DNA from: Nocardioides marmorisolisilvae
GTDB taxonomy: Bacteria > Actinomycetota > Actinomycetes > Propionibacteriales > Nocardioidaceae
Length of the DNA stretch: 64,000 nt
Assembly: GCF_031656915.1 (NCBI RefSeq)
Contig: NZ_CP134227.1
Location: 620,001 to 684,000 of the forward strand
Direction of reading: 5' to 3'
The translations under genes and the position numbers were made by a program. The notes beneath the pieces were generated by a model, which did no database searches, had not been told where the DNA came from, and worked only from the letters and a program-made list of their open reading frames with translations. Below are positions 9,710 to 21,606 of the stretch, piece after piece (positions within the stretch are counted from its first letter, which is position 1; the number at the start of each line of letters is the position of its first letter).

Positions 9710-11857
9710 GTGACTCGAGTGACCAACCGCACCCTTGACTGGACCGACCTCGACGACCGGGCGGTGGACACCGCGCGCTGCCTGGCCATGGACGCCGTGC
9801 AGAAGGTGGGCAACGGCCACCCCGGTACGGCGATGAGCCTGGCCCCGGCGGCGTACCTGCTCTTCCAGAAGCGGATGCGCCACGACCCGGCCGACCCGAG
9901 CTGGTCGAACCGTGACCGCTTCGTGCTCTCCTGCGGCCACTCCTCGATCACGCTCTACACCCAGCTCTACTTCGGCGGCTTCGGCCTCGAGCTGGAGGAC
10001 CTCGAGAGCCTGCGCACCTGGGGCAGCAAGACCCCGGGGCACCCCGAGCACGGCCACACCGTCGGCGTGGAGACCACCACCGGGCCACTGGGCCAGGGCG
10101 TTGCCAACGCGGTCGGGATGGCTCTCGCCGCGCGTCGTGAGCGCGGCATGTTCGACCCGGACGCGAAGCCCGGTGAGAGCCCCTTCGACCACCGCATCTA
10201 CGCGATCTGCAGCGACGGCGACCTCGAGGAGGGCGTCAGCGCCGAGGCGGCGTCCATCGCGGGCCACCAGGGTCTGGGCAGCCTGACGATGATCTACGAC
10301 CTCAACCGGATCAGCATCGAGGGCGACACCAACATCGCCTTCACCGAGGACGTGGGCAAGCGCTTCGAGGCCTACGGCTGGCACGTCCAGCATGTCCACT
10401 GGGCCAAGCGCGACCAGCAGGCGGACCATCCGCTCGACACGTCCGGATACCACGAGGACATCCCAGCGCTGTGGGAGGCGCTCAACCAGGCCGAGGCCGT
10501 CATCGACAAGCCGAGCCTGATCGTGCTGCACACCGTCATCGCGTGGCCCGCACCGGACGCGCAGAACACCGGCGCCGCGCACGGCTCGGCACTTGGCGAG
10601 GACGAGGTCCGAGCCACCAAGAAGGTGCTCGGATTCGACCCCGACCAGCACTTCGCGGTCGAGCCCGAGGTGATCGAGCACACCCGCAAGCTGCTCGAGC
10701 GCGGCAAGGAGTACGGCGCCGCCTGGGACGAGCAGTACGCCGCCTGGGCGCAGACCAACCCCGAGCGGGCCGAGCTGATGCACCGGATCCGCGAGCGCCG
10801 GCTGCCGGACGGCTGGACCGACGCGCTGCCGACCTTCGAGGCCGATCCCAAGGGCCTGGCCACCCGCAAGGCATCCGGCAACGTGATCAATGCGCTCGCC
10901 CCGGTGCTGCCCGAGCTCTGGGGCGGCTCGGCCGACCTGGCCGAGTCCAACAACACCTCGATCGAGGACGCTCCCAGCGTGACCCCCACCGAGTGGCAGA
11001 CCGAGGCGTGGAAGGGCTCGCCGTACGGTCGGGTGCTGCACTTCGGCATCCGCGAGCACGCCATGGCCTCGATCATGAACGGCATCACCGTGCACGGCGG
11101 GACACGCGTCTTCGGCGGCACGTTCCTGGTGTTCTCCGACTACATGCGGCCCGCCGTGCGACTCGCGGCGCTGATGGGGCTGCCGGTCACCTACGTGTGG
11201 ACCCACGACTCGATCGGCCTCGGCGAGGACGGCCCGACGCACCAACCGGTCGAGCACCTCGCCGCGCTGAGGGCCATCCCCGGGCTCGACGTCGTCCGCC
11301 CTGCCGACGCCAACGAGACCGTCGCTGCATGGCAGACCGTGCTCGAGCACACGGACCGGCCCGCCGGCCTGGTGCTCACCCGACAGAACGTTCCGACGTT
11401 CCCCCGCGGCCTCGACGACGATGGCCAGAAGTGGGGCGACACCGGTGGCGTCGCGAAGGGCGGCTATGTGCTGCTCGACACCGAGGGGCAGCCCGACGTG
11501 GTGCTGGTCGGGACCGGGTCGGAGGTGCAGCTCGCGGTCGAGGCGCGCCAGCGGCTCGCCGCGGACGGCATCGCGGCGCGCGTGGTCTCGATGCCGTGCC
11601 GGGAGTGGTTCGCCGAGCAGACCCAGGCCTACCGCGATTCAGTCATCCCGCCGGGGGTACGAGCCCGCGTGAGCGTGGAGGCAGCGGTCGCCCAGGGTTG
11701 GCGGGAGGTGGTCGGGGACGCCGGCCGAACGATCTCCCTGGAGCACTTCGGTGCCTCGGCCGACTACGCCCGGATCTTCGCCGAGTTCGGCATTACCGCC
11801 GACGCCGTCGTCCAGGCCGCCAAGGACAGCATCGAGAGCGCCCGGAAGACCGCCTGA
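9710..11857 (+). CDS. tkt: Transketolase
   Basis: Thiamine-diphosphate enzyme of the non-oxidative pentose phosphate pathway, moving two-carbon units between sugar phosphates. At 715 aa it is the usual size. It has [20 protein letters not shown] near the N-terminus, the ThDP motif SDGDLEEG...[10 protein letters not shown], and the pyrimidine-domain segment [17 protein letters not shown] 9710 follows the TAGGCT box by seven bases; GTG 9719 is a possible alternative. First gene of a six-gene cluster with tal, pgi, zwf, opcA and pgl that encodes nearly the whole pathway. Confidence 0.97.
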   Translation: MTRVTNRTLDWTDLDDRAVDTARCLAMDAVQKVGNGHPGTAMSLAPAAYLLFQKRMRHDPADPSWSNRDRFVLSCGHSSITLYTQLYFGGFGLELEDLESLRTWGSKTPGHPEHGHTVGVETTTGPLGQGVANAVGMALAARRERGMFDPDAKPGESPFDHRIYAICSDGDLEEGVSAEAASIAGHQGLGSLTMIYDLNRISIEGDTNIAFTEDVGKRFEAYGWHVQHVHWAKRDQQADHPLDTSGYHEDIPALWEALNQAEAVIDKPSLIVLHTVIAWPAPDAQNTGAAHGSALGEDEVRATKKVLGFDPDQHFAVEPEVIEHTRKLLERGKEYGAAWDEQYAAWAQTNPERAELMHRIRERRLPDGWTDALPTFEADPKGLATRKASGNVINALAPVLPELWGGSADLAESNNTSIEDAPSVTPTEWQTEAWKGSPYGRVLHFGIREHAMASIMNGITVHGGTRVFGGTFLVFSDYMRPAVRLAALMGLPVTYVWTHDSIGLGEDGPTHQPVEHLAALRAIPGLDVVRPADANETVAAWQTVLEHTDRPAGLVLTRQNVPTFPRGLDDDGQKWGDTGGVAKGGYVLLDTEGQPDVVLVGTGSEVQLAVEARQRLAADGIAARVVSMPCREWFAEQTQAYRDSVIPPGVRARVSVEAAVAQGWREVVGDAGRTISLEHFGASADYARIFAEFGITADAVVQAAKDSIESARKTA

Positions 11858-11901
11858 CGAGCTCCGCCCGAGGACATCCACCACAGAGAGGTTGGCACCA
11901 C

Positions 11902-13014
11902 ATGGCAACTCGACTTCAGCAGCTCTCGGACGCGGGGGTCTCCATCTGGTTGGACGACCTGTCCCGCGAGCGCATCGAGACCGGCAACCTGACCGACCTG
12001 ATGAAGAACAGCTCGGTGGTCGGCATCACCAGCAACCCCTCGATCTTCGCCAACGCACTCGAGGAGGGTGAGCGGTACGACGAGCAAGTGCGTCACCTCG
12101 TCGCAGCGGGCGCAGACGTCGAGTCGGTCGTGCAGGAACTGACCACGACCGACGTGCGCGACGCCTGCGACATCTTCCGGCCGGTCTTCGATGCCACCAA
12201 CGGCGTCGACGGGCGAGTCTCGATCGAGGTCTCCCCCGGGCTGGCCCACGACACGACGGCCACGGTCGCGCAGGCCGCCGAGCTGTGGCGCAAGGTCGAC
12301 CGGCCCAACGCCTACATCAAGATCCCCGGCACCAAGGAGGGCTGCCCGGCGATCGCTGAGACCCTTGGTGCCGGCATTCCCGTCAACGTCACCTTGATCT
12401 TCGGGCTCGACCAGTACCAGGACGTGATGAACGCCTACTTCGACGGGCTCGAGAAGGCCCTCGACAACGGCCATGACATCTCGGGGCTGCACTCGGTCGC
12501 CTCGTTCTTCGTGTCCCGGGTGGACACCGAGATCGACAACCGCCTCCAGGCCGCCGGCGGACATGACGACCTGCTCGGCAAGGCCGGCATCGCCAATGCA
12601 CGACTCGCGTACCAGGCCTACGAGAAGTTCTTCGCCGGCGAGCGGTGGGAACGTCTGAAGGGCGCCGGCGCCAACACGCAGCGGCCGCTGTGGGCGTCGA
12701 CCGGCGTCAAGAACCCGGCCTACCCCGACACGATGTACGTCGTGGATCTGGCAGTCGCCGACACCGTCAACACGATGCCGCAGAAGACCCTCGACGCGGT
12801 CGCCGACCACGGTGACATCAAGGGCGACCAGGTGCACCCGTTCTACGACGACGCCGCCACCGTGATGGCCGACCTGGCGAAGGCCGGGATCGACTACGAC
12901 GACGTGATCGCGGTGCTCATCAAGGAGGGCGTCGAGAAGTTCGTCAAGGCCTGGGACGACCTCTACGCCACGGTGCGAAAGCAGATGGGCGCAACCGGAG
13001 GCTCGGAAGCGTGA
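11902..13014 (+). CDS. tal: Transaldolase
   Basis: Transfers a dihydroxyacetone unit between sugar phosphates. It is 370 aa, the longer actinobacterial type, with [13 protein letters not shown] near residue 40 and the Schiff-base lysine segment [23 protein letters not shown] ribosome-binding site precedes ATG 11902, 44 bp after tkt. Its TGA overlaps the GTG of pgi (GTGA). In some bacteria transaldolase is fused to a phosphoglucose isomerase of the kind encoded next, so the four-base overlap here keeps the two enzymes coupled without fusing them. Confidence 0.97.
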   Translation: MATRLQQLSDAGVSIWLDDLSRERIETGNLTDLMKNSSVVGITSNPSIFANALEEGERYDEQVRHLVAAGADVESVVQELTTTDVRDACDIFRPVFDATNGVDGRVSIEVSPGLAHDTTATVAQAAELWRKVDRPNAYIKIPGTKEGCPAIAETLGAGIPVNVTLIFGLDQYQDVMNAYFDGLEKALDNGHDISGLHSVASFFVSRVDTEIDNRLQAAGGHDDLLGKAGIANARLAYQAYEKFFAGERWERLKGAGANTQRPLWASTGVKNPAYPDTMYVVDLAVADTVNTMPQKTLDAVADHGDIKGDQVHPFYDDAATVMADLAKAGIDYDDVIAVLIKEGVEKFVKAWDDLYATVRKQMGATGGSEA

Positions 13015-14687
13015 GCACCGAGTGGAACACCGTCTCGGGTGCGGGTTCTGCTCCGGGCGACATTGCTGACGACGGCTGGCAGCTCTTCTTCGGCTACCGC
13101 GACGAGGAGTCCTTCGCCTCCACGGTCGAGCAGCTGGCCGCCGATCGGGTCGGCTCCGGCATCGCCGGACGCAACCCCGCTCTCTGGGGCCCCGACGCCG
13201 AGGCCGAGGCCGGCAAGAGGCTGGCCTGGGTCGGTCTCCCCGAGGAGTCCCGCCCTCTCGTGCCTCAGATCGAGCAGCTCCGCGACCGACTCAACGCCGC
13301 TGGCCTCGACCACGTCGTGCTCTGCGGCATGGGGGGATCATCGCTCGCGCCAGAGGTCATCTGCCGCACCCACGGTGTGGAGCTGACAGTCGTGGACTCC
13401 TCCGACCCCGACTACGTGCGTGCTGCACTCGCCGACCGCCTCGAGCGCACCATCGTGGTGGTGTCTAGCAAGTCGGGAAGCACGGTGGAGACCGACAGCC
13501 AGCGCCGGGTCTACGAGAAGGCGCTCAGCGACGCCGGACGTGACCCCAAGGACCACCTCGTCATCGTCACCGACGCCGGCTCGCCGCTGGACGAGTCCGC
13601 ACGCGCGGACGGCTACACCGTCTTCAATGCCGACCCGGACGTCGGCGGCCGCTACTCGGCGCTCACCGCGTTCGGGCTGGTCCCCAGCGGACTCGCCGGC
13701 GCGGACATCGGGCGGCTGCTCGACGAGGCGGCGGCGATCCAGCCGGCGCTCGAGGCCGACGACCTCGACAACCCCGGCCTGCGGCTGGGTGCCCTGCTCG
13801 GCGTCGCGAATGTGGGCGGCGCCGACAAGGCCGTGCTGGCCGAGCACCACTCCGGTCTGGTCGGCTTCGGCGACTGGGCCGAGCAGCTGATCGCGGAGTC
13901 CACCGGAAAGAACGGTCGAGGTATCCTGCCGGTCGTCGTGCCCGACGTCACCGCACCGAACTTCGACCCCAGCACGAGCGACGAGGTGCTGGTGACGCTC
14001 GGCGAGCCCGACGGCGCGCCGCCGGCCTCCGGCTGGGGAGCCTCGGTGCACGCCCCGCTCGGTGCGGCGATGCTGCTCTGGGAGTACGCCGTGCCGGTGG
14101 CCGGCCGGCTGATCGGAATCAACCCGTTCGACCAGCCCGATGTCGAGAGCGCCAAGCAGGCCGCCCGGGACATGCTCGAGGGAGGCGGCCAGCAGCCCGA
14201 TCCGGTCTTCACCGACGGTGCCGTCGAGGTGTTCGCCACCGACGGACTCCTCGACGGCCAGCAGTCGGTGGCCGAGGCCGTCGAGTCGCTTCTCGGGAGG
14301 ATCGACGATCAACATGGTTACCTCGCCGTGATGGCCTATCTCGACCGACGCCGCAACGCGCACCTCGCCCACGTCCGCGAGGGCCTCGCTGCGCAGACGG
14401 GCCGGCCCACGACCTTCGGCTGGGGCCCGCGGTTCCTGCACTCGACCGGTCAGTACCACAAGGGCGGGGCACCCACGGGAGTGTTCCTCCAGATCACCGC
14501 CGAGCCCCGCGAGGACCTCGAGATCCCGGGCCGGCCCTTCACGTTCGGGCAGTTCATCAAGGCCCAGGCGATCGGCGACGCATCGGTGCTGGCGAGTAAG
14601 GGCCGGCCCGTCCTGCGGCTCCACCTGACCGAGCAGACCGCCGGCTTCGACGTACTGCGCACATCATTGGGCAAGGGGCTGCGTTGA
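13011..14687 (+). CDS. pgi: Glucose-6-phosphate isomerase (SIS-fold)
   Basis: Interconverts glucose 6-phosphate and fructose 6-phosphate. The 558-aa protein has two sugar-isomerase (SIS) domains: [18 protein letters not shown] near residue 105, [20 protein letters not shown] near 155, [19 protein letters not shown] and [21 protein letters not shown] toward the C-terminus. It resembles the isomerase half of transaldolase/phosphoglucose isomerase fusions. The GTG start overlaps tal and the end overlaps zwf (TTGA), so coupled translation is likely. Confidence 0.93.
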   Translation: MSTEWNTVSGAGSAPGDIADDGWQLFFGYRDEESFASTVEQLAADRVGSGIAGRNPALWGPDAEAEAGKRLAWVGLPEESRPLVPQIEQLRDRLNAAGLDHVVLCGMGGSSLAPEVICRTHGVELTVVDSSDPDYVRAALADRLERTIVVVSSKSGSTVETDSQRRVYEKALSDAGRDPKDHLVIVTDAGSPLDESARADGYTVFNADPDVGGRYSALTAFGLVPSGLAGADIGRLLDEAAAIQPALEADDLDNPGLRLGALLGVANVGGADKAVLAEHHSGLVGFGDWAEQLIAESTGKNGRGILPVVVPDVTAPNFDPSTSDEVLVTLGEPDGAPPASGWGASVHAPLGAAMLLWEYAVPVAGRLIGINPFDQPDVESAKQAARDMLEGGGQQPDPVFTDGAVEVFATDGLLDGQQSVAEAVESLLGRIDDQHGYLAVMAYLDRRRNAHLAHVREGLAAQTGRPTTFGWGPRFLHSTGQYHKGGAPTGVFLQITAEPREDLEIPGRPFTFGQFIKAQAIGDASVLASKGRPVLRLHLTEQTAGFDVLRTSLGKGLR

Positions 14688-16210
14688 CCGCACCGGTCAA
14701 CCCGCTGCGGGACCCGCAGGACCGACGGCTGCCCCGGATCGCGGGGCCGTCGGGCCTGGTGCTGTTCGGGGTCACCGGCGACCTGTCCCGCAAGAAGGTG
14801 ATGCCGGCGATCTACGACCTGGCCAACCGAGGACTTCTCCCGCCCGGCTTCAGCCTGATCGGGTTCGCTCGCCGCGGCTGGGCCGAGCAGGACTTCGCCC
14901 AGATCGTCCACGACTCCGTGCGCGAGCACGCCCGCACCGAGTTTCGCGAGGAGGTCTGGCACCAGCTCTCCGAAGGCTTCCGATTCGTCCCCGGCGACTT
15001 CGACGACGACGCGGCCTTCGACCAGCTCCGACGCACGATGGACGAACTGGACGCCGTGCGCGGCACCGGCGGCAACTTCGCGTTCTACCTGGCGATCCCG
15101 CCGTCCTTCTTCGGCGCGGTGGCCGGACAGCTCAAGAAGCATGCCCTGGCGCAGCCCGGCACGGACTCGTGGCGCCGGGTCGTGGTGGAGAAGCCGTTCG
15201 GTCACGACCTGGTCTCCGCCCGCGAGCTGAACGCGATCCTCGACCAGGTCTTCGCGCCCGAGGCGATCTTCCGCATCGACCACTATCTGGGCAAGGAGAC
15301 CGTCCAGAACATCCTGGCGATGCGGTTCGCCAACAACCTCTTCGAGCCGATCTGGAACTCCAACTACGTCGACCACGTGCAGATCACCATGGCCGAGGAC
15401 ATCGGCATCGGCGGGCGCGCCGGCTACTACGACGGCGTCGGCGCGGCCCGCGACGTCATCCAGAACCACCTGCTCCAGCTGATGGCGCTCGTCGCGATCG
15501 AGGAGCCCACGTCGTTCGCGGCCGACAGCCTGCGGGTGGAGAAGCTGAAGATCCTGCGCTCGGTGGCCAGGCCCAGCCGCCTCGACCAGACCACAGCGCG
15601 GGGCCAGTACGCCGCCGGGTGGGCCGGTGGCGTCCACGTGCCCGGGTTCCTCGAGGAGGAGGGCATCTCCGGGTCGTCGACCACCGAGACGTTCGCCGCC
15701 GTACGTCTCGACATCCAGACCCGCCGTTGGGCCGGGGTGCCCTTCTATCTGCGCACCGGCAAGCGCCTGGGTCGCCGGGTGACCGAGGTGGCCGTGGTGT
15801 TCAAGAAGGCGCCGTACCAGCCCTTCGGCGCCACCTCGACCGAGGAGCTCACCGAGAACGCACTCGTGGTCCGGGTGCAGCCCGACGAGGGGATGACGAT
15901 CAGGTTCGGCGCGAAGGTGCCCGGCACCGCCATGGAGATCCGGGACGTCAACATGGACTTCGCGTACGGCGGCACCTTCACCGAGGCGTCCCCGGAGGCC
16001 TACGAGCGATTGATCCTCGACGTGCTGCTCGGCGACCCGCCGCTGTTCCCGCAGCACGAGGAGGTCGAGCTGTCCTGGCGGATCCTCGACCCGATCATCG
16101 AGCACTGGGCACGCAAGGGCAGCCCGGAGAGCTACCCGGCGGGCAGCTGGGGGCCGGAGTCGGCAGTGCGGATGCTCGCCCGCGACGGCCGGACCTGGAG
16201 GCGCCCATGA
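14684..16210 (+). CDS. zwf: Glucose-6-phosphate dehydrogenase
   Basis: Oxidises glucose 6-phosphate to 6-phosphogluconolactone with NADP(H) production, the entry step of the oxidative pathway. The 508-aa sequence has the dinucleotide-binding motif GVTGDLSRKKVMPAIYDL near residue 30, VVVEKPFGHDL and the substrate-binding active-site motif RIDHYLGKETVQNI. The start appears to be TTG 14684, whose last two bases are part of the pgi stop (TTGA). It ends in an ATGA overlap with opcA, its usual allosteric/assembly partner in Actinobacteria. Confidence 0.97.
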   Translation: MTAPVNPLRDPQDRRLPRIAGPSGLVLFGVTGDLSRKKVMPAIYDLANRGLLPPGFSLIGFARRGWAEQDFAQIVHDSVREHARTEFREEVWHQLSEGFRFVPGDFDDDAAFDQLRRTMDELDAVRGTGGNFAFYLAIPPSFFGAVAGQLKKHALAQPGTDSWRRVVVEKPFGHDLVSARELNAILDQVFAPEAIFRIDHYLGKETVQNILAMRFANNLFEPIWNSNYVDHVQITMAEDIGIGGRAGYYDGVGAARDVIQNHLLQLMALVAIEEPTSFAADSLRVEKLKILRSVARPSRLDQTTARGQYAAGWAGGVHVPGFLEEEGISGSSTTETFAAVRLDIQTRRWAGVPFYLRTGKRLGRRVTEVAVVFKKAPYQPFGATSTEELTENALVVRVQPDEGMTIRFGAKVPGTAMEIRDVNMDFAYGGTFTEASPEAYERLILDVLLGDPPLFPQHEEVELSWRILDPIIEHWARKGSPESYPAGSWGPESAVRMLARDGRTWRRP

Positions 16211-17115
16211 CCCGCATCGAGCTGACCGACACCAACTCCGCCGCCATCGCGGCCGAGTTCGTCCGGGCACGGATCCACGCCGGCAGCCCGGCGATGGGCA
16301 TGGTGATGACCCTGATCATCGTGGTCGACGAGGAGCGGGCGGCCGAGGCGATGTCGGCCGCGCAGCAGGCCTCCCAGGAGCACCCCGCGCGGGTCCTCGG
16401 GGTGATCCTCGGCGACGGACGTGGTCACGCGGTGGTCAATGCCCAGGTCGGCACCGGTGCCGGCTGGACCGGGGAGTCGGCGATGATCCGCCTCAAGGGC
16501 GAGGTGGTCAGGCACGCCGCCTCCGTCGTACTCCCCCTGCTGCTGCCCGACTCCCCCGTCGCCGTGTGGTGGCCGTGCGAGCCGCCCGAGGACCCCGCTG
16601 CGGACCCGCTCGGGGCGCTCGCCCAGCGGCGCATCACCGATGCCGCCGCCGCGAGCCGCGGGAAGTCGCGGGCGCTCCTCGACCAGTGCCGGAACTACTC
16701 CCGCGGCAACACCGACCTGGCCTGGACCCGGATCACGCCGTGGCGTGCGCTGCTGGCGGCGGCGCTGGACCAGCAGCCGTTGAAGGTCCGCTCGGCCTCG
16801 GTGAGCGCCGAGCGGATCAGCCCGAGCGCCGATCTGCTGGCCGCCTGGCTCGTCGACCGGCTGCGCGTGAAGGTGACCCGGCACAGCTCACCCGGCCCCG
16901 GGATCACCGAGGTCGTGATGGACACCCGCGGCGGACCGATCCGCATCACCCGCACTGACGGCAAGCTGGCCACGTTCTCCTCCCCCGGTCGGCCGGATCG
17001 ACCGGTGGCCCTGAAGCGCCGCTCGCTTCCCGAACTGCTCGCCGAGGAGCTGCGGCGCCTCGACGAGGACAACATCTACGCGGCCGCGACCCGCAGATTG
17101 GTGACGATGCAATGA
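16207..17115 (+). CDS. opcA: OpcA, glucose-6-phosphate dehydrogenase assembly protein
   Basis: Partner of Zwf in actinobacteria and cyanobacteria, affecting its assembly and redox regulation. The 302-aa protein has the family features MVMTLIIVVDEERAAEAM near the N-terminus and the central VVLPLLLPDSPVAVWWP and LAWTRITPWRALLAAALDQQ segments. ATG 16207 overlaps the zwf stop (ATGA), and its own stop overlaps pgl (ATGA). The tight Zwf-OpcA coupling fits a stoichiometric complex. Confidence 0.95.
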   Translation: MTRIELTDTNSAAIAAEFVRARIHAGSPAMGMVMTLIIVVDEERAAEAMSAAQQASQEHPARVLGVILGDGRGHAVVNAQVGTGAGWTGESAMIRLKGEVVRHAASVVLPLLLPDSPVAVWWPCEPPEDPAADPLGALAQRRITDAAAASRGKSRALLDQCRNYSRGNTDLAWTRITPWRALLAAALDQQPLKVRSASVSAERISPSADLLAAWLVDRLRVKVTRHSSPGPGITEVVMDTRGGPIRITRTDGKLATFSSPGRPDRPVALKRRSLPELLAEELRRLDEDNIYAAATRRLVTMQ

Positions 17116-17816
17116 ACCCGCCCGCACAGGTCGTCCGTCACGAGGACCGCGCCGCCCTGGCCACCGACGTGGCCCATCGGTTCGTCGACCTCCTCGCCGA
17201 CGCGCAGGCATCAGGACGCATCCCGCACGTCGCGCTGACAGGTGGGGGGATCGCCGACGAGATCCATGCTGAGATCACCCTGATCGCGGACGCCTCCGGC
17301 GTCGACTGGTCCGCGGTGGAGTTCTGGTGGGGCGACGAGAGGTTCGTTCCCGCGGACTCCGAGGATCGCAACGCGCTCCAGGCGCGACGGGTGTTCCTCG
17401 ACCGTGTGCACGCAACCCGAGTCCACGAGATGCCGGCCTCCGACTCCGGCGCCGGGCTCGACGAGGCGGCACGCTCCTACGGCGCCGAGATCCGGGCGTC
17501 CGGGGCGGGAGTCTTCGACGTGGTGATGCTCGGCGTCGGGCCCGACGGACACATCGCGTCGCTGTTCCCGGGCTTCCCGCAGCTGGAGGTCGACGACATC
17601 GCGGTGCCGGTCACCGGCTCGCCCAAGCCGCCCCCCGAGCGGATCAGCCTCACGCTTCCGGCGCTGAACCATGCCACCGAGGTGTGGTTCGTCGCGGCGG
17701 ACACCACCCCGGGCGGCAGCAAGCACGACGCGGTCGAGAAGGCCCTCGCCGGCGATCCCTCAGTCCCCGCGAGCCACGTCCACGGCCGCGGGTCGACGAC
17801 CTGGTTCCTCGCCTGA
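17112..17816 (+). CDS. pgl: 6-phosphogluconolactonase (DevB/PGL type)
   Basis: Hydrolyses 6-phosphogluconolactone made by Zwf. The 234-aa protein of the SugarP isomerase fold has VALTGGGIADEIHAEI near residue 40, VEFWWGDERFVP near 73 and MLGVGPDGHIASLFPG near 138, the family signature motifs. The start overlaps opcA by ATGA. Last gene of the six-gene pentose-phosphate cluster; it is followed 29 bp later by the convergent rbpA. Confidence 0.96.
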   Translation: MNPPAQVVRHEDRAALATDVAHRFVDLLADAQASGRIPHVALTGGGIADEIHAEITLIADASGVDWSAVEFWWGDERFVPADSEDRNALQARRVFLDRVHATRVHEMPASDSGAGLDEAARSYGAEIRASGAGVFDVVMLGVGPDGHIASLFPGFPQLEVDDIAVPVTGSPKPPPERISLTLPALNHATEVWFVAADTTPGGSKHDAVEKALAGDPSVPASHVHGRGSTTWFLA

Positions 17817-17845
17817 GCTGCGTTCGCCCGGTACGCGACCCTGGC

Positions 17846-18205
17846 TCAGAAGATGACTTCGCCGTTCTTGCGGCGGGTGCGCAGGGTCTGGAGCGCCTCG
17901 TCGAGGATGTCCTTGGCCTCCGCGTCGGAACGGCGCTCCTTGACGTAGGCGAGATGAGTCTTGTACGGCTCGATCTTCGGCGGCGGAGGCGGGTTGTCCG
18001 AGTCCAGGCTCGCGGGGAGTCCACAGCGGGGGCAGTCCCACGAGTCGGGGACCTGGGCCTCGACCGCAAACGCGATCATGGTCCGGTGCTCCTGGGAGCA
18101 GAAGTAGGAGACGTTCTGGCGCGGCGCGGACTCGCCCCGCTCGGCCTCGCCCATGGGTCCGGCGCCGACTCGGCTACCCCTGATCGCATTTCCTCCGCCA
18201 GCCAC
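17846..18205 (-). CDS. rbpA: RbpA, RNA polymerase-binding protein
   Basis: Actinobacteria-specific RNA polymerase partner that stabilises open complexes with the principal sigma factor. The 119-aa protein keeps the family plan: a disordered N-terminus (AIRGSRVGAGPMGE), a zinc-ribbon-like core with FCSQEH...WDCPRCGLPA, the basic linker KIEPYKTHLAYVKERRSD and a C-terminal sigma-interaction helix. Start is GTG 18205. It lies 29 bp downstream of secG on the same strand, the order also found in mycobacteria. Confidence 0.96.
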   Translation of the reverse strand: MAGGGNAIRGSRVGAGPMGEAERGESAPRQNVSYFCSQEHRTMIAFAVEAQVPDSWDCPRCGLPASLDSDNPPPPPKIEPYKTHLAYVKERRSDAEAKDILDEALQTLRTRRKNGEVIF

Positions 18206-18234
18206 GCCCGAACTCCTCCGTCAAGTGAGAGTGA

Positions 18235-18471
18235 TCAGTTACCGGCCTTGAGCAACAGCCCCAGGCCGACCACACATGCAGCCCAGACCACGCCGATGCC
18301 GACGGTGATCCGGTCGAGGTTGCGCTCGGCCACGGACGATCCGCCCAGACCGCTGGAGACGCCGCCTCCGAACATGTCCGAGAGACCGCCGCCCCGCCCC
18401 TTGTGGAGGAGGACCAGACCGATCATGAGCAGGCTCGTGATGACGAGCAGGATTTCAAACAGCAGTACCAC
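18235..18471 (-). CDS. secG: SecG, preprotein translocase subunit
   Basis: Small auxiliary subunit of the SecYEG channel. The 78-aa protein has two transmembrane helices (LLFEILLVITSLLMIGLVLL and ITVGIGVVWAACVVGLGLLL) separated by the Gly-rich loop HKGRGGGLSDMFGGG that is diagnostic of SecG. Start is GTG 18471. It follows tpiA by 31 bp, the usual actinobacterial gap-pgk-tpiA-secG order. Confidence 0.96.
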   Translation of the reverse strand: MVLLFEILLVITSLLMIGLVLLHKGRGGGLSDMFGGGVSSGLGGSSVAERNLDRITVGIGVVWAACVVGLGLLLKAGN

Positions 18472-18502
18472 GGCGGGAAGCCTAACTGATCAGCGGTGAT
18501 GT

Positions 18503-19300
18503 TCAGATCGCGGGCATGTCGTAGAAGCGACAGATTCCGCCGAACTCGTCCGCCTGGAGGCTCGCTCCCCCCACCAGCGCACCGTCGACGTCGGGTTGCC
18601 GCATGATCCCCGCGATGTTGGATGCCTTGACCGAGCCGCCGTACAGAACGCGTACGCCGGCGCCGGCAGCCTCACCGTGCACCTCGGTGATCCGGGTGCG
18701 GATGGCGGCGGCGACCTCCTGGGCGTCCTCGGGGGTGGCGACCTCGCCGGTGCCGATCGCCCAGACGGGCTCGTAGGCGATGACCAGTGCGGCGACCTGC
18801 TCCGCGGTGAACCCGGCCAGCGAGCCGTCCACCTGGGCGAGGGTGAAGTCGACCTGGCCACCCGCCTGACGCACGTCCAGGCCCTCGCCCACGCACACGA
18901 TCGGGGTCATCCCGGCGCCGAGCGCCTTGTGTGCCTTGGCGTTGACCTCGGCGTCGTCTTCGGCGTGGTAGGCGCGGCGCTCGGAGTGGCCGACCACCAC
19001 GTAGGAGCAGCCCAGCTTGGCCAGCATCCCGGCGGAGATCTCACCGGTGAACGCGCCGGTGTCGTGGGTGGAGACGTCCTGGGCGCCGTACCGGATCTGC
19101 AGCCGGTCGCCGTCGATGAGCGTCTGCACGCTGCGCAGGTCGGTGAACGGCGGCACCACCACGACCTCCGCCTTGGTGTAGTCGTGCTTCTTGTCCGCCA
19201 GGGTCAGCGCGAGCTTCTGCACCAGGTGAACCGCCTCGAGATGGTTCAGATGCATCTTCCAGTTGCCCGCCATCAGCGGGGTACGTGCGGTCTTCGCCAT
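18503..19300 (-). CDS. tpiA: Triosephosphate isomerase
   Basis: Glycolytic enzyme interconverting dihydroxyacetone phosphate and glyceraldehyde 3-phosphate. The 265-aa TIM barrel has the N-terminal AGNWKMHLN (catalytic Lys), [13 protein letters not shown] (catalytic His), the active-site motif [12 protein letters not shown] (catalytic Glu and loop 6) and the phosphate-binding [11 protein letters not shown]. Its ATG shares one base with the pgk stop (TGATG), indicating coupling. Confidence 0.98.
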   Translation of the reverse strand: MAKTARTPLMAGNWKMHLNHLEAVHLVQKLALTLADKKHDYTKAEVVVVPPFTDLRSVQTLIDGDRLQIRYGAQDVSTHDTGAFTGEISAGMLAKLGCSYVVVGHSERRAYHAEDDAEVNAKAHKALGAGMTPIVCVGEGLDVRQAGGQVDFTLAQVDGSLAGFTAEQVAALVIAYEPVWAIGTGEVATPEDAQEVAAAIRTRITEVHGEAAGAGVRVLYGGSVKASNIAGIMRQPDVDGALVGGASLQADEFGGICRFYDMPAI

Positions 19301-20526
19301 CAGGACTCCTCGAGTACGTCGATGCCGGGCAGCGCCTTGCCCTCGAGGTACTCGAGGCTGGCACCGCCGCCCGTGGAGATGTGCCCGAAGGCGGAGTCGG
19401 CGAAGCCGAGCCGGCGTACGGCGGCAGCGGAGTCGCCACCGCCGACGACCGACAGGCCGTCGATCTCGGTGAGGGCCTGCGCGACCGCACGGGTGCCACT
19501 CGCGAACGCGTCGAACTCGAAGACGCCCATCGGCCCGTTCCAGAAGACCGTGCGGGCCGGCCGGATCGCTGCTGCGAAGGCGGCCGACGACTCCGGGCCG
19601 ATATCGAGCCCGATCTGGTCGTCGGGGATCGCGTCGACGGCCACGACCGTGGGCGTGGCGTCGGCGGCGAACTCGGGCGCCACCACGACGTCGGTGGGCA
19701 GCACCAGCTCGACGCCGGTGTCCGCGGCACGGCGGAGGTACTCGCGGCAGGTGTCCACCTGGTCCTGTTCGAGCAGGCTGCGGCCGACGCCGTGTCCCTG
19801 GGCGGCGAGGAAGGTGAACACCATCCCGCCGCCGACCAGGAGCGCGTCAGCCTTGCCGAGCAGGTTGTCGATGACGGCGAGCTTGTCGGACACCTTCGAG
19901 CCGCCGAGCACGACGACGTAGGGCCGCTCGGGGTCCTCGGTGAGACGGCGCAACACGTCGATCTCAGCAGCAACCAGCCCGCCCATCGCGTGCGGCAGCC
20001 GCTGCGCGACGTCGTACACACTGGCCTGCTTGCGGTGAACCACCCCGAACCCGTCGCTGACGAAGGCGTCGGCCAGCGACGCCAGGTCGACGGCGAAGGC
20101 GCCCCGCTCGGCGTCGTCCTTGCTGGTCTCGCCCGGGTTGAACCGGACGTTCTCGAGCAACGCGACCTGGCCATCACGTAGTTCGGAGACGGTGTCGTGG
20201 GCCGACTGGCCGACGGTGTCGTCGGCGAAGTAGACCGGGTTCCCGAGCAGCTCGCCGAGCCGCTCGGCCACCGGCCTCAGCGAGTACGCCGGGTCCGGGG
20301 CACCTTTCGGCCGGCCGAGATGGGCGGCCACCACGACCCGGGCGCCCGCGTCGGCCAGCGCCTTGATGGTGGGGACACTCGCCCGGATCCGGCCGTCGTC
20401 GGCCACGCGGACCTGGCCCTCCTCGCCGTCCTCGAGAGGCACGTTCAGGTCGGAGCGGACCAGCACCCGCTTGCCGCGCAGGCTGCCCCCGACCTTCCCG
20501 GCCAGGGCGTCGATGCCGACCGCCAC
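19300..20526 (-). CDS. pgk: Phosphoglycerate kinase
   Basis: ATP-forming glycolytic kinase. The 408-aa, two-domain protein shows [11 protein letters not shown] near residue 20, [36 protein letters not shown] and the C-terminal nucleotide loop [11 protein letters not shown] with [16 protein letters not shown]. It begins at GTG 20526, one base after the gap stop codon, and ends in a one-base overlap with tpiA. The gap-pgk-tpiA trio is therefore a compact operon. Confidence 0.98.
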   Translation of the reverse strand: MAVGIDALAGKVGGSLRGKRVLVRSDLNVPLEDGEEGQVRVADDGRIRASVPTIKALADAGARVVVAAHLGRPKGAPDPAYSLRPVAERLGELLGNPVYFADDTVGQSAHDTVSELRDGQVALLENVRFNPGETSKDDAERGAFAVDLASLADAFVSDGFGVVHRKQASVYDVAQRLPHAMGGLVAAEIDVLRRLTEDPERPYVVVLGGSKVSDKLAVIDNLLGKADALLVGGGMVFTFLAAQGHGVGRSLLEQDQVDTCREYLRRAADTGVELVLPTDVVVAPEFAADATPTVVAVDAIPDDQIGLDIGPESSAAFAAAIRPARTVFWNGPMGVFEFDAFASGTRAVAQALTEIDGLSVVGGGDSAAAVRRLGFADSAFGHISTGGGASLEYLEGKALPGIDVLEES

Positions 20527-20527
20527 G

Positions 20528-21535
<1,008 letters not shown>

Positions 21536-21606
21536 CTAGCTGTCAAAGGTCACCACGACCCTATCGCGGGAACCAGAGCCGGCAGCCAGCGCCTCAGAGC
21601 CCGAGC

